DNA of 34,106 nucleotides from an uncultured Aquimarina sp. (GTDB taxonomy: Bacteria; Bacteroidota; Bacteroidia; Flavobacteriales; Flavobacteriaceae). The translations under genes were made by a program, and so were the position numbers. The notes under the pieces are model-generated. The model was not told the origin of the DNA. It was given only the letters and a program-made list of their open reading frames with translations, and made no database searches. The DNA lies in the NCBI GenBank assembly GCA_938011245.1, contig CALLUJ010000149.1:1-34106 (forward strand), read 5' to 3'. Position 1 is the first letter of the stretch, and each line of letters starts with the position of its first letter. Positions 17,711 to 27,089 of the stretch are shown piece after piece.

Positions 17711-19234
17711 ATGAAAAAAATATATTTAACATTACTTAGTGTATTTACACTAGGAAGCGTAGGGTTTTCACAAACCTCTACAGAAGCTTTCCGATTAGCT
17801 AACACTCAAAATTTAGGTACAGCTAGGTATAACGGGTTAAGCGGTGCCTTTGGCGCTTTAGGAGGAGATTTAACGGCTATTTCTGAAAACCCTGCTGGAT
17901 CCGCTGTATTTACGAATTCGTATGGATCTATTACCTTGTCTAGCACAGGTAGAACTCTTGATAATCAATACAGAAACACAATAACAAATTCTAGCGATGC
18001 TAATTTAAGCTTTAATCAAATTGGTGGAGTATTAGTCTTAAAAAACAGTCAAGCAACCAACGGAATAAAAACAATTTCTTTAGGTTTAACATATAATAAA
18101 GAAGCCGACCACAATAACGAGATTACCTATTCTGCTACTAATATTTCCAATAGTATTGCCAATTTTTTTGTGGGACAAGCCAATGGAATTAACTCAAATC
18201 AGCTTATTAGAAACGGACGATTTGATGATGAAGCTTTAATAGATTTATCTAGTGGTCCAAGTGGGTTACAAGACAACCAAGCCTACTTTGGATTTCAAAA
18301 TTTATTAACTTTTACGGAAAATGAAAATAGTACCGAATACTTTTCTAATGTTACAAGTGTAGATTTTCAGGATCTATTAATTAATACTAGAGGTAATAGT
18401 GGAAAAATTACTCTTAACCTAGGAATAAACACTAACGATAAATTATATGTTGGTGCCAACCTTAACTTACACACTGTAAATCGTAGGAAAGATATTTCTT
18501 TTGTGGAACTTAACAATTTTGGGGCTTTTGACTACGAAATCTCGCAACGCACTTCTGGAGGAGGAGCTTCTTTGGGGGTTGGCGCTATCTATAAAGCAAC
18601 TCCAAATTTACGTTTAGGTGTAAGTTACCAAACGCCTACTTGGTTAACACTAACTGAAGAAGTAGATCAATTTACAACTATAGAATTTAGCACCCCTCAA
18701 AATATTAATGGTGAAAGTTTTTCCGAATTAATAATAGATCCACAAATTACGATTGAATTTAACGAATATCAGCTACGAACTCCTGGAGAAATTTCTGCCA
18801 GTTTTGCATATGTTTTCGGTAAAAAAGGATTGTTTAGTGCTCAATATTCCCGCAAAGACTTCTCTAATATTGAATACGACACAGGAGACTTAAGTACAGC
18901 CAGGCAATTAAATACAGCTATCGAGAATACATTACAAGCTGTAAATACGTTTAAAGCTGGTGCTGAAATTAGGAATCAAAATTGGAGTTATCGAGGTGGT
19001 GCAAATTATGCGACTTCTCCTTATCAGGATAGTCGTTTTGGAGGAGAAGCCTTCGGATATTCATTAGGCTTAGGCTACAATTGGGGAAAATGGCTTTTTG
19101 ATATTTCTTACAGTTATTTAAGAACCGAAATTAATGAAGTTACTTTTGAAAATAATTTATTTGGAGAACAAAATACAGCTACTAGCGATCAAAAAAATAA
19201 TTTTATAACTGCTACTCTTGGGGTTAATTTTTAA
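17711..19234 (+). CDS. FadL/OmpP1-family outer-membrane transport protein
   Basis: A 507-aa outer-membrane beta-barrel. The start at 17711 is chosen because it gives a clean signal peptide (MKKIYLTLLSVFTLGSVGFSQ); the in-frame ATG at 17654 lies inside the upstream gene and would add residues before the signal. The mature N-terminus, ending GLSGAFGALGGDLTAISENP followed by AG, is the hatch region typical of Bacteroidota OmpP1/FadL/TodX-like proteins. The C-terminus ends in an aromatic residue (ATLGVNF). Members move hydrophobic compounds such as fatty acids across the outer membrane; the substrate here is unknown. Confidence 0.85.
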   Translation: MKKIYLTLLSVFTLGSVGFSQTSTEAFRLANTQNLGTARYNGLSGAFGALGGDLTAISENPAGSAVFTNSYGSITLSSTGRTLDNQYRNTITNSSDANLSFNQIGGVLVLKNSQATNGIKTISLGLTYNKEADHNNEITYSATNISNSIANFFVGQANGINSNQLIRNGRFDDEALIDLSSGPSGLQDNQAYFGFQNLLTFTENENSTEYFSNVTSVDFQDLLINTRGNSGKITLNLGINTNDKLYVGANLNLHTVNRRKDISFVELNNFGAFDYEISQRTSGGGASLGVGAIYKATPNLRLGVSYQTPTWLTLTEEVDQFTTIEFSTPQNINGESFSELIIDPQITIEFNEYQLRTPGEISASFAYVFGKKGLFSAQYSRKDFSNIEYDTGDLSTARQLNTAIENTLQAVNTFKAGAEIRNQNWSYRGGANYATSPYQDSRFGGEAFGYSLGLGYNWGKWLFDISYSYLRTEINEVTFENNLFGEQNTATSDQKNNFITATLGVNF

Positions 19235-19268
19235 TTGATTTGTTTTTTTCAAACTTCTAATTAATTCA

Positions 19269-19301
19269 TTTCATCATTATTTTATAAAAAGCGTATCTTT
19301 G
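19269..19301 (+). promoter_or_regulatory. Promoter of folE
   Basis: TTTC (19269-19272), 21 bases, then TATCTTTG (19294-19301). The -7 box is an exact TAnnTTTG and the -33 has one mismatch. The start codon of folE is 45 bp downstream. Confidence 0.6.
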
Positions 19302-19345
19302 TGGGCTAAAAATTACCTAGTATAAAAGGTTTCGAATTTCCGCAT

Positions 19346-20023
19346 ATGAAAGATTCACAAGCATCAGAAAATATTGATTTTATTGGGGACAACCACGTTA
19401 GTTCCTCAGCAAAAACACCTTTACGAACAGATGCTTTTAATTTGTCTGATGATGAAAAGATTGAAGCTATTAAAGACGATGTGGCTAAAATAATGACTAC
19501 TTTAGGCTTAGACCTTACTGATGATAGTCTTAAAGGGACTCCCAAACGTGTAGCTAAAATGTTTGTAAATGAAATTTTTGGTGGTCTAAGTCCTCGTAAA
19601 AAACCTATAGCATCTACATTTGATAATAATTATAAGTACGGAGAAATGCTTGTAGAAAAAAATATAACTCTATATTCTACTTGCGAGCATCATTTACTTC
19701 CTATTGTTGGGCGTGCTCATGTTGCTTATATATCTAACGGAACTGTCGTTGGACTTTCTAAAATGAATCGTATAGTTGATTATTATGCTAAACGTCCACA
19801 AGTACAAGAACGTCTTACTATGCAAATTGTTCAAGAATTACAAAATGCTTTAGGAACTAAAGATGTTGCTTGCGTAATTGATGCTAAGCATTTATGCGTA
19901 AATTCTAGAGGCATAAGAGATATTGAAAGCAGTACTGTAACAAGCGAATTTGGAGGTAAATTTAAAGAAGCATCTACTAAACGTGAATTTTTAGATTATA
20001 TACAATTAGAAACAAAATTTTAA
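19346..20023 (+). CDS. folE: GTP cyclohydrolase I, FolE
   Basis: A 225-aa enzyme that converts GTP to 7,8-dihydroneopterin triphosphate, the first step of tetrahydrofolate synthesis. The zinc ligands are C113 and H116 (CEHHLLPIVG) and C184 (HLCVNSRGIRDI), each three residues later than in E. coli. Other core motifs are GTPKRVAKMF, GLSKMNRIVDYYAKRPQVQE and SSTVTSEFGG. The N-terminal 45 residues are variable. It has its own promoter and converges with yaaA. Confidence 0.95.
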   Translation: MKDSQASENIDFIGDNHVSSSAKTPLRTDAFNLSDDEKIEAIKDDVAKIMTTLGLDLTDDSLKGTPKRVAKMFVNEIFGGLSPRKKPIASTFDNNYKYGEMLVEKNITLYSTCEHHLLPIVGRAHVAYISNGTVVGLSKMNRIVDYYAKRPQVQERLTMQIVQELQNALGTKDVACVIDAKHLCVNSRGIRDIESSTVTSEFGGKFKEASTKREFLDYIQLETKF

Positions 20024-20204
20024 AAAACATATATTGAATTAGAATTAGTATTACACCTTCTACCTACTCCAGATAACAACTACCATAAGAGGATATATTT
20101 TTTAATTTAAATACTCTGTGTTATATTAAAATTAAGAAAAATTACTAGTATTTATTACATGTCTTACACATATTACAAGGTTCTAAGTTGTAATTCAAAA
20201 TTAA

Positions 20205-20966
20205 CTAGCGTACAAATACAGGTTCGTTTTCTTTTACTGTAAATTCTTCGCTATATGCATAGCCATCTACTGCAAAATTTTTAATATCATCTAAATTTTT
20301 AGCATCATTTTCTATTAAAAAGCGACTCATAGTACCTCTTGCCTTTTTAGCATAAAAACTAATAATTTTTAGCTTATCATTTTTCCAATCTTTAAACACG
20401 GGAGCAACTACAGGGACTTTTAATTTCTTTACATCAATTGCTTTAAAGTACTCGTTGCTAGCTAGATTTACAAAAAGCTCATTATCTTCCAATTCTGAAT
20501 TAAGTTGATGTGTAAGTGTTTCTTTCCAAAATCCATAAAGTGTACTTGTATTATTTATCCCAAATTTAGTACCCATTTCTAGCCTGTAAGGTTGGATTAA
20601 ATCTAACGGTTTTAAAACCCCATAAAGTCCAGAGAGTATTCGTAAGCTTATTTGCATATTATTTATTTTAGATTCATTTAAAGTATATGCATCTAAACCT
20701 GTATATACATCTCCACTAAACATATACACTGCCGGACGTGCGTTTTGTGGTGTAAAAGGTAAATTCCAATCTTGATTACGCTGCCAATTTAAATTTGCTA
20801 ATTTTTCACTAATATGCATTAGACTAGACAAATCACTTGGCTTTAATACTTTTAAAGCATTATTTAATTGCTTAGATTGTTCTAAAAACAACGATTTAGA
20901 AAACATTTCTGTTGGTAATTCTGATTTTAAATCTAAAGATTTGGCTGGAGAGATTACTATTTTCAT
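20205..20966 (-). CDS. yaaA: YaaA family (UPF0246) peroxide-stress protein
   Basis: A 253-aa protein. The start at 20966 (MKIVISPAKSLDLKSELPTE) is preferred because family members begin there; an upstream ATG at 21011 would add 15 unrelated residues. Family motifs are ISPAKSL, RPAVYMFSGDVYTGLDA, LSGLYGVLKPLDLIQPYRLE, LASNEYFKAI and ARGTMSRFLI. E. coli YaaA limits intracellular iron and DNA damage during peroxide stress; the biochemical activity is less clear. The 180 bp separating it from folE hold only a 7-bp inverted repeat (ATTACAA/TTGTAAT, 20172-20194). Confidence 0.92.
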   Translation of the reverse strand: MKIVISPAKSLDLKSELPTEMFSKSLFLEQSKQLNNALKVLKPSDLSSLMHISEKLANLNWQRNQDWNLPFTPQNARPAVYMFSGDVYTGLDAYTLNESKINNMQISLRILSGLYGVLKPLDLIQPYRLEMGTKFGINNTSTLYGFWKETLTHQLNSELEDNELFVNLASNEYFKAIDVKKLKVPVVAPVFKDWKNDKLKIISFYAKKARGTMSRFLIENDAKNLDDIKNFAVDGYAYSEEFTVKENEPVFVR

Positions 20967-21041
20967 TTCTGTAATATTAAATACTTTTACTGTATTTGAT
21001 GTGTATTCCAAATATAGTTAAAAGAAAAAAAATAGTACTTT

Positions 21042-21072
21042 AAGACTCTAACAATTCTTACAAAAGAGTCTT
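21042..21072 (-). repeat. Inverted repeat beyond the aroA terminator
   Basis: AAGACTCT (21042-21049) and AGAGTCTT (21065-21072) form a perfect 8-bp stem with a 15-nt loop. It lies 23 bp beyond the aroA terminator and shares the GACTCT/AGTCTC theme with it, so it may be a second backup terminator. Confidence 0.4.
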
Positions 21073-21094
21073 GTTATTTTACTTAAAATTACCA

Positions 21095-21131
21095 AAAAAA
21101 AGAGACTACCAGAAAAGGCAGTCTCTTTTTT
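21095..21131 (-). terminator. Intrinsic terminator of the aroA operon
   Basis: AGAGACT (21101-21107) pairs with AGTCTCT (21120-21126), extended inward by CC/GG around the loop AGAAAA. Flanking A and T runs give a T-tract in both directions. It lies about 30 bp after the aroA stop. Confidence 0.8.
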
Positions 21132-21159
21132 ATTTTTTAAAGCACGTTAATAACAACTT

Positions 21160-22395
21160 TTATTCCTCTTCAATCTGAAATCCTAATTGTTTCATATCCT
21201 TCCAAAAATCGGGATAGGATTTGCTTACTACTTCAGCCTCATTAATTAGTAAATCTGTTCTTAAAGCTAAGGGAGCAAATGCCATTGCCATACGGTGGTC
21301 TTGATAAGTATCTATAGCAATTCCTTCTTTTATTGTAGAAGTTGCTTCTAATTTTAAATCGGTATTGGTAATATGCACCGTCCCTCCTAGTTTTTCAATT
21401 TCTATTTTAAGGGCTTCTAAACGATCTGTTTCTTTAATTTTCAGTGTATGCAAGCCTTCCATGTGACAAGACACTCCCAATCCAAAGCAAGTTACTGCTA
21501 TAGTTTGTGCTATATCTGGAGAGTTTGCTAAATCTAAAACTCCATTAAAAGCTTCTGTTCCTTTAACAGTCTCCTTAACCTTTTCTAAAGTAATGGTGTT
21601 ATTGGCATAGCTAGTTTTAACTCCTAAATGGCTATAAATTTCTGCTAAGGAAGAATCTCCTTGATAGCTCGCTTTTTTATAACTTCCTAAAGTTATTTTT
21701 GCTTCTTTTGACAAAGCCACTAAGCTATAAAAATAAGATGCCGAACTCCAATCAGACTCTACTACTATAGTTTCTGTGCTTGTTTTTTCTAAGGGTTGAA
21801 TGGCAATTGTATTATCTTTAAAACTTCCTACTGCACCAATTTCTTTCAATAATGAAAGTGTCATTTCAATATAAGGCACCGAAGTAACTTTACCTTCTAA
21901 TTTAATTTTTAGTCCATTTGCTAAAGTGGGCGCTACCAGCATTAATGATGAAATGTATTGACTGCTTACATTAGCTTGAAGGCTTACTTCGTTTTTTGTG
22001 ATTTTTTTTCCATGTAACAAAATTGGTGGGTATCCTTCTTCTTTTTCGTAAGAAACGTTTGCGCCCAAATCTTTAAGTGCATCTACGAGTATTTTAATAG
22101 GACGCTGTTGCATACGGGAACTTCCAGTAAGCAGTGTTTTTCTACCTTTACGCGTAGCAAAATAGGAAGTTAAAAAACGCATTGCTGTACCTGCATGGTG
22201 GATATCTACTTTTTCTACGGTACTTGCTATTGCTGCTTGCATTACTTGCGAATCATCGCTATTGGACAAGTTTTCAATTTCGATATTAGGATATAATGCT
22301 TGTAAAATCAATAAACGATTGGCTTCACTTTTAGATCCTGTTATTTGCAATGTTTCGTTAGAAATATTGGCTATTTTTTTTAAGGCTAATTTCAT
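21160..22395 (-). CDS. aroA: 3-phosphoshikimate 1-carboxyvinyltransferase (EPSP synthase)
   Basis: A 411-aa shikimate-pathway enzyme that transfers enolpyruvyl from PEP to shikimate 3-phosphate. Motifs are GSKSEANRLLIL at the N-terminus (LPGSKS-like), HHAGTAMRFLTSYFA (PEP-binding GTAMR), GSSRMQQRPI, SDWSSASYFYSL, IKETDRLEAL and YQDHRMAMAFAPLAL near the C-terminus. The length is slightly below E. coli AroA (427 aa). Its ATG shares one base with the stop of the upstream 84-aa gene (TAATG), indicating a mazG-orf84-aroA operon ending at the terminator near 21100. Confidence 0.95.
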   Translation of the reverse strand: MKLALKKIANISNETLQITGSKSEANRLLILQALYPNIEIENLSNSDDSQVMQAAIASTVEKVDIHHAGTAMRFLTSYFATRKGRKTLLTGSSRMQQRPIKILVDALKDLGANVSYEKEEGYPPILLHGKKITKNEVSLQANVSSQYISSLMLVAPTLANGLKIKLEGKVTSVPYIEMTLSLLKEIGAVGSFKDNTIAIQPLEKTSTETIVVESDWSSASYFYSLVALSKEAKITLGSYKKASYQGDSSLAEIYSHLGVKTSYANNTITLEKVKETVKGTEAFNGVLDLANSPDIAQTIAVTCFGLGVSCHMEGLHTLKIKETDRLEALKIEIEKLGGTVHITNTDLKLEATSTIKEGIAIDTYQDHRMAMAFAPLALRTDLLINEAEVVSKSYPDFWKDMKQLGFQIEEE

Positions 22396-22649
22396 TACTT
22401 TCTGCTCTCTATAATTTTTCTGCGTTGAAATACAAAGGAAATAATTAATCCATATACCAATCCTCCTAAAATTTTAGCTCGTAAATAGGTAAATAGTAAT
22501 CCTTTTTCTAAAATATTAGTTTTAAAAGGCTCTAATTTAAACCCATAATTTCCTATATGTTCTATAATTGCAAAAACAATTACAAAAAGAAATCCTAGTC
22601 GAACTACAGACCGCCAATAGGCATCCGATTTCATTATCTGTTTAAACAT
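22395..22649 (-). CDS. 84-aa membrane protein of unknown function between mazG and aroA
   Basis: Not recognised. It has two hydrophobic segments, about residues 15-32 (VRLGFLFVIVFAIIEHIG) and 60-75 (ILGGLVYGLIISFVF), and a basic C-terminus (QRRKIIESRK). The pattern suggests a two-helix inner-membrane protein with positive charges on the cytoplasmic side. It starts directly after the mazG stop with no gap and shares a base with the aroA ATG. Such tight packing supports it as a real, co-translated gene. Confidence 0.75.
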   Translation of the reverse strand: MFKQIMKSDAYWRSVVRLGFLFVIVFAIIEHIGNYGFKLEPFKTNILEKGLLFTYLRAKILGGLVYGLIISFVFQRRKIIESRK

Positions 22650-22976
22650 TTATTTTAATTTTTCGTTATTATGGTGCCTATTATGATCTCGCTTTGTTTT
22701 AAAATCTAATTTTTTATTAAACGAGGCTTCTAAATTAATTCCTGTCTGATTAGCAAGACACAAAACTACAAAAACTACATCGGCTAACTCTTCTCCTAAA
22801 TCTTTATTTTTATCGCTTTCTTTTTCGCTTTGTTCTCCATATCTACGGGCAATAATACGGGCTACCTCGCCTACTTCTTCGGTTAGCTGAGCCATATTAG
22901 TTAATTCATTAAAATAACGTACACCATGCTCTTTAATCCAATTATCTACAGCGAGTTGAGCGTTTTTTAAATCCAT
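22650..22976 (-). CDS. MazG-family nucleotide pyrophosphohydrolase
   Basis: A 108-aa single-domain all-alpha NTP pyrophosphohydrolase. The metal-binding acidic motifs are visible: LTEEVGEVARIIARR (E-x-x-E) at about residues 31-45 and LGEELADVVFVVLCLA (E-x-x-D) at about 61-76. Such enzymes clean damaged or excess nucleotides; the substrate here is unknown. The C-terminus (KRDHNRHHNNEKLK) is basic. It is the first gene of the operon with the 84-aa membrane protein and aroA. A minus-strand TATTTTTG at 23010-23003 is a candidate -7 box. Confidence 0.88.
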   Translation of the reverse strand: MDLKNAQLAVDNWIKEHGVRYFNELTNMAQLTEEVGEVARIIARRYGEQSEKESDKNKDLGEELADVVFVVLCLANQTGINLEASFNKKLDFKTKRDHNRHHNNEKLK

Positions 22977-23002
22977 GTTTTTATTTTTTTGTTATTTATT
23001 AG

Positions 23003-23010
23003 CAAAAATA
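23003..23010 (-). promoter_or_regulatory. Candidate -7 element for mazG-orf84-aroA
   Basis: The minus strand reads TATTTTTG, an exact TAnnTTTG, 27 bp before the mazG ATG. No clear TTTG is seen at -33. Confidence 0.4.
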
Positions 23011-23047
23011 AAAGTGTTCTACTTTTACTATTATTTGTTATTAAAAA

Positions 23048-24928
23048 TTAGGCTTCCATTTTCTCTGCTAGTTCCATCCAACGCATTTCGTTTTTTTCAA
23101 TATCACTAATAATTTTCTCTAATTCTTTGGATTTTTCAATTAGCGCATCTCCTTCTAAATTTTCAGTAGCAAAAATAGTTTCTATTTCTTGTTTCTTTAA
23201 TTCTAATTTTTTTAACTCGCGTTCTACTTTACTAAATTCTTTTTGCTCGTTAAATGTAAGAGTCGAAGTACTATCCTTTTTCCTCTTACTTTTCTCTTGT
23301 TTTTCTTGTGCTTTTGTTTCTATTATTTTTTCTTCTTTAGGGGCTGGACTACTTTCATAACTCCTGAAATCTGAGTAATTACCTGGAAAATCATCAATTA
23401 CACCATTACCTCTAAAGACAAATAAATGATCTACAATTTTATCCATAAAATACCTGTCGTGCGAAACTACTAGAAGACAACCAGGAAAGTCTAATAAAAA
23501 CTCTTCTAATACATTTAACGTAACAATATCCAAATCGTTAGTCGGTTCATCGAGTATTAAAAAATTAGGATTTTGAATTAATACTGTACATAAAAACAAG
23601 CGTTTTCTTTCTCCTCCGCTTAACTTTTCTACAAAATCGTATTGTTTTTTCCTATCAAACAAAAAGCGTTCTAATAATTGACCTGCAGATATTTGTCTTC
23701 CTTTTTTTAATGGAATATATTCTCCATATTCTTTAATAACTTCTATTACTTTTTGACCTGGTTTAATAGTTATTCCACTTTGAGTGTAATAACCTATTTT
23801 AATGGTATCTCCAATAACTACTTTACCACTATCGGGAAGTTCTTTCTCTGTTAGTAAATTTAAAAAAGATGATTTTCCTGTACCATTTTTGCCTATAATT
23901 CCAATACGTTCTCCTTTTTTGAAAACATATTCCATTTTATCTACAATTTTTAAATTGTCATAACTTTTAGAAATTTTATGGAGCTCAATAATTTTACTTC
24001 CTAAACGCTCCATATTAATTTCTAATGTTACCTGGTGGTCTTGCCTACGTTGGTGCGCTTTTTCTTTTATCTCAAAAAAATCGTCAATCCGCGATTTGGA
24101 TTTTGTAGTTCGTGCCTTAGGCTGACGACGCATCCAATCCAACTCCTTTTTATATAAATGCTTTGCTTTAGTTAACTCTGTTTGCTCTTGTGCTAAGCGC
24201 TGTTCTTTTTTTTCTATGTAATAAGCATAGTTACCTTTATAACTGTACATTTTACCTTGATCTAACTCTACAATTTCGTTACATACATTTTCCAAAAAAT
24301 AACGATCGTGAGTTACCATAAATAGCGTAATTTTTTCTTTAGCAAAGTATTCCTCTAACCATTCAATCATTTCTAAATCTAAATGGTTTGTAGGCTCGTC
24401 TAAAAAAATTAACTCGGGCTTGCTTAGCAATACATTAGCTAAGGCCAATCGTTTTTTTTGACCTCCAGATAAAGCTTCTACTTTTCTGGATAAGTCGTCT
24501 AATTTTAATTTAGAAAGAATTTGTTTGTATTGCGTTTCAAAATCCCAAGCCTGTAATTGATCCATTGTGTCAAAAGCTTTTTGGTACAATTCGGCATCAT
24601 TTGGGTTTTGTAATGCCTTTTCGTATTCTTCGATTGCTTTTAAAATATCATTGTCTCCCGTAAAAACAGCTTGCTCTACGGTTAAACCTTTTTGAAACAC
24701 GGGCTCTTGCGGCAACGAAGCTACTTTAAGCCCCTTTCTATAGATTACTTGACCTTCATCGGGCTGATGTACTTTGGTTATAATTTCTAAAAGCGAGGTT
24801 TTCCCTGTTCCATTTTTGGCTACAAAACCAATTTTTTGACCTTCGTTAATACCAAAAGAGATTTTATTAAATAAAATACGTTCTCCAAAAGCTTTAGCTA
24901 CATTTTCTACAGAAACAAAATTGTTCAA
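23048..24928 (-). CDS. ABC-F family ATPase, Uup-like
   Basis: A 626-aa soluble protein with two ABC cassettes and no membrane segments. Cassette 1 has Walker A AKNGTGKTS (37-45), LSGGQKKRLALA and LIFLDEPTNHLD. Cassette 2 has IGIIGKNGTGKSSFL, LSGGERKRLFL and FLILDEPTNDLD. Between them is a charged linker (EQRLAQEQTELTKAKHLYKK, then MRRQPKARTTKSKSR), the arm typical of ribosome-associated ABC-F proteins. The last 90 residues are a charged coiled coil, as in Uup. A role in translation or DNA-structure handling is known for the family; antibiotic resistance is not indicated here. Confidence 0.93.
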   Translation of the reverse strand: MNNFVSVENVAKAFGERILFNKISFGINEGQKIGFVAKNGTGKTSLLEIITKVHQPDEGQVIYRKGLKVASLPQEPVFQKGLTVEQAVFTGDNDILKAIEEYEKALQNPNDAELYQKAFDTMDQLQAWDFETQYKQILSKLKLDDLSRKVEALSGGQKKRLALANVLLSKPELIFLDEPTNHLDLEMIEWLEEYFAKEKITLFMVTHDRYFLENVCNEIVELDQGKMYSYKGNYAYYIEKKEQRLAQEQTELTKAKHLYKKELDWMRRQPKARTTKSKSRIDDFFEIKEKAHQRRQDHQVTLEINMERLGSKIIELHKISKSYDNLKIVDKMEYVFKKGERIGIIGKNGTGKSSFLNLLTEKELPDSGKVVIGDTIKIGYYTQSGITIKPGQKVIEVIKEYGEYIPLKKGRQISAGQLLERFLFDRKKQYDFVEKLSGGERKRLFLCTVLIQNPNFLILDEPTNDLDIVTLNVLEEFLLDFPGCLLVVSHDRYFMDKIVDHLFVFRGNGVIDDFPGNYSDFRSYESSPAPKEEKIIETKAQEKQEKSKRKKDSTSTLTFNEQKEFSKVERELKKLELKKQEIETIFATENLEGDALIEKSKELEKIISDIEKNEMRWMELAEKMEA

Positions 24929-24953
24929 ATCTTAATTTTTTTTGTAAAGCTAC

Positions 24954-24961
24954 TAAATTTG
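24954..24961 (+). promoter_or_regulatory. Candidate -7 element for ytxJ
   Basis: TAAATTTG, an exact TAnnTTTG, 54 bp before the ytxJ ATG. There is no TTTG at the expected -33 spacing. Confidence 0.4.
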
Positions 24962-25015
24962 TAGGGCTTTAGTTAGTCTAAAAATATTTTACGACTTTTG
25001 TTAAAAAATAATACT

Positions 25016-25387
25016 ATGGGATTTTTTGATAAATTTAAAAGTAATAAAGAACCTAAAGCTGCATTCCCTTGGATACCCATTACGGATATTAGCGAATTGG
25101 ACGCTATAAAAGAAGCCTCCAAAACTAAGCCTCAGGCTATATTTAAACATTCTACTCGCTGTGGAATAAGCAGTATGGTTATTCGTAAATTTGAATCTAC
25201 AGCAAACTTTACTGTAGACGAAGTAGATGCGTATTATTTAGATTTACTAAACTATCGCCCCATTTCTATGGCTATCCAAGATAAATTTGGAGTAATGCAT
25301 CAATCGCCACAACTTATTATTCTTAAAAACGGCAAAGTTGTACACCATGCTTCACATCATGATATTGATGGTCTCATAAAAAAATAG
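25016..25387 (+). CDS. ytxJ: Bacilliredoxin YtxJ-like protein
   Basis: A 123-aa thioredoxin-fold protein. The start at 25016 (MGFFDKFKSN) is preferred over an in-frame ATG 18 bp upstream, because homologues start with MGFF/MFGFF. The active site is a single Cys (C49) in KHSTRCGIS, matching the monothiol TCGIS-type motif of YtxJ. SPQLIILKNGKVVHHASH is the conserved cis-Pro region. YtxJ is thought to remove bacillithiol from protein mixed disulfides, which implies that the organism makes bacillithiol. Confidence 0.88.
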   Translation: MGFFDKFKSNKEPKAAFPWIPITDISELDAIKEASKTKPQAIFKHSTRCGISSMVIRKFESTANFTVDEVDAYYLDLLNYRPISMAIQDKFGVMHQSPQLIILKNGKVVHHASHHDIDGLIKK

Positions 25388-25709
25388 CATTACAGTTTAT
25401 TAGCTACAATAAGCTCTAGAAACTTTATATAATATAATTACACACAAGCTGGTTTGTTTATTAAATCAGTTTGTATGTAAATTCCATTCTTATCAAAATA
25501 TTTGTCAAAATATAATTCCTAAGAGGTTCGATTTCTAAAAAGTTATTTTTTCTAAAACAGTTCTCTTAAAAGTATTTTTTTCTTCTTCCTTAATTTATTC
25601 AGATAAATTTACTAGAATTTAAAAGTTTCTCCGATTTTATATTTGTCTAAGTATCGAATTCAAAACGATTGCTTATTTTTGCAAAATCTTTAATTAAAAT
25701 ACGTATCTA
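25388..25709. other. Intergenic stretch between ytxJ and glyA
   Basis: 322 bp without a convincing gene, RNA or strong hairpin. The only signal is a -7-like TATTTTTG at 25674-25681, 29 bp before the glyA start, without a properly spaced -33 box. No riboswitch-like structure was recognised. Confidence 0.5.
25674..25681 (+). promoter_or_regulatory. Candidate -7 element for glyA
   Basis: TATTTTTG is an exact TAnnTTTG. The start codon is 29 bp downstream. The nearest upstream TTTG (25642-25645) is 28 bases away, too far for the usual spacing. Confidence 0.45.
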
Positions 25710-26984
25710 ATGCAACGAGACGAAAAGATTTTTGAACTGATAGAACAAGAAAACCAACGCCAATTAAAAGGCTTAGAGCTTATTGCTTCTGAAAACTTTG
25801 TAAGTAATCAAGTAATGGAAGCACAAGGTTCTGTACTTACTAACAAATATGCCGAAGGATATCCTGGAAAACGTTATTATGGTGGTTGTGAAATTGTAGA
25901 TATCGTAGAACAAATTGCTATAGATAGGGCAAAAGAACTTTTTGGTGCAGCGTATGCTAACGTGCAACCGCATTCTGGTTCGCAAGCAAACACGGCTGTT
26001 TTTGCAGCAACTATTAAGCCTGGAGATAAAATTTTAGGTTTTGACCTTTCCCATGGAGGACATTTAACGCATGGATCTCCGGTAAATTTTTCTGGAAAGT
26101 TATACCAACCGTCCTTTTATGGGGTTGAGGAAGCTACAGGCGAATTAGATTATAATAAAATTCAAACAATTGCAGAAAAGGAGCAACCTAAACTAATTAT
26201 TGCAGGTGCTTCTGCCTATTCTAGAGAAATAGATTATAAGCGCTTCCGTGAAATTGCAGATAGCGTTAATGCAATATTAATAGCCGATATGGCACACCCT
26301 GCGGGCTTAATTGCTACAGGATTATTACAAAGCCCAATAGAGCATTGCCATATTGTAACCACTACAACTCACAAAACTTTACGTGGACCTCGTGGTGGTT
26401 TAATATTAATGGGTAAAGATTTTGAAAACCCACAAGGGATTACCCTTAAAAATGGAAAACTACGCAAAATGTCTTCCATGTTAGACAGCGCTGTATTCCC
26501 TGGAAATCAAGGTGGACCATTAGAGCATGTTATTGCTGCAAAAGCTATTGCTTTTGGAGAGGCTTTAACACCTGCCTTTACAACCTATTGTGAGCAAGTA
26601 GTTAAAAATGCTAATGTAGCTGCTAATGCATTAATTGCTAAAGGTTACAAAGTTATTTCTAATGGAACCGATAACCACATGATGTTAGTAGACCTTCGCA
26701 GTAAAGGAGTTACTGGTAAGCAGGCAGAAGAAGCTTTAGGTGTTGCAGATATTACTGTAAATAAAAATATGGTTCCGTTTGACAATCAATCTCCTTTTGT
26801 AACTTCTGGTATCCGTATTGGAGTTGCTGCTTCTACTACGCGTGGATTAAAAGAAGATGATTTTAAGTTGGTAATTGATTTAATAGACCAAGTAATTACA
26901 AATATTGAAGACGAGGCTAAATTGAAAGCTATTGGCAAAAAAGTAAACGACCTAATGGCAAACAGACCTTTGTTTGTTGCTTAA
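25710..26984 (+). CDS. glyA: Serine hydroxymethyltransferase
   Basis: A 424-aa PLP enzyme that interconverts serine and glycine and charges tetrahydrofolate with a one-carbon unit. The PLP lysine is K222 in [14 protein letters not shown]. Other landmarks are [60 protein letters not shown] and [11 protein letters not shown]. The length is normal. The gene stands alone, closed by an intrinsic terminator at 27001-27045. Confidence 0.97.
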   Translation: MQRDEKIFELIEQENQRQLKGLELIASENFVSNQVMEAQGSVLTNKYAEGYPGKRYYGGCEIVDIVEQIAIDRAKELFGAAYANVQPHSGSQANTAVFAATIKPGDKILGFDLSHGGHLTHGSPVNFSGKLYQPSFYGVEEATGELDYNKIQTIAEKEQPKLIIAGASAYSREIDYKRFREIADSVNAILIADMAHPAGLIATGLLQSPIEHCHIVTTTTHKTLRGPRGGLILMGKDFENPQGITLKNGKLRKMSSMLDSAVFPGNQGGPLEHVIAAKAIAFGEALTPAFTTYCEQVVKNANVAANALIAKGYKVISNGTDNHMMLVDLRSKGVTGKQAEEALGVADITVNKNMVPFDNQSPFVTSGIRIGVAASTTRGLKEDDFKLVIDLIDQVITNIEDEAKLKAIGKKVNDLMANRPLFVA

Positions 26985-27000
26985 TTCCTTTCTTAAACAA

Positions 27001-27045
27001 TAAAAAGACCGCTTGCAATACTTGCAAAGCGGTCTTTTTATTTTC
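27001..27045 (+). terminator. Intrinsic terminator of glyA
   Basis: AAAAAGACCGCTTGCAA pairs with TTGCAAAGCGGTCTTTTTA (27022-27040), with a one-base bulge and the loop TAC, followed by a T-rich tract. It is the clearest terminator in the window. Confidence 0.9.
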
Positions 27046-27089
27046 AATTAAATTGTAGAACTTAGCAAATACTTGAATTATACTTAGGT

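Noticed and set aside
25388..25709. Riboswitch in front of glyA
   Set aside because: A glycine or tetrahydrofolate riboswitch was considered because of the long leader region, but no paired conserved core or expression platform was found.
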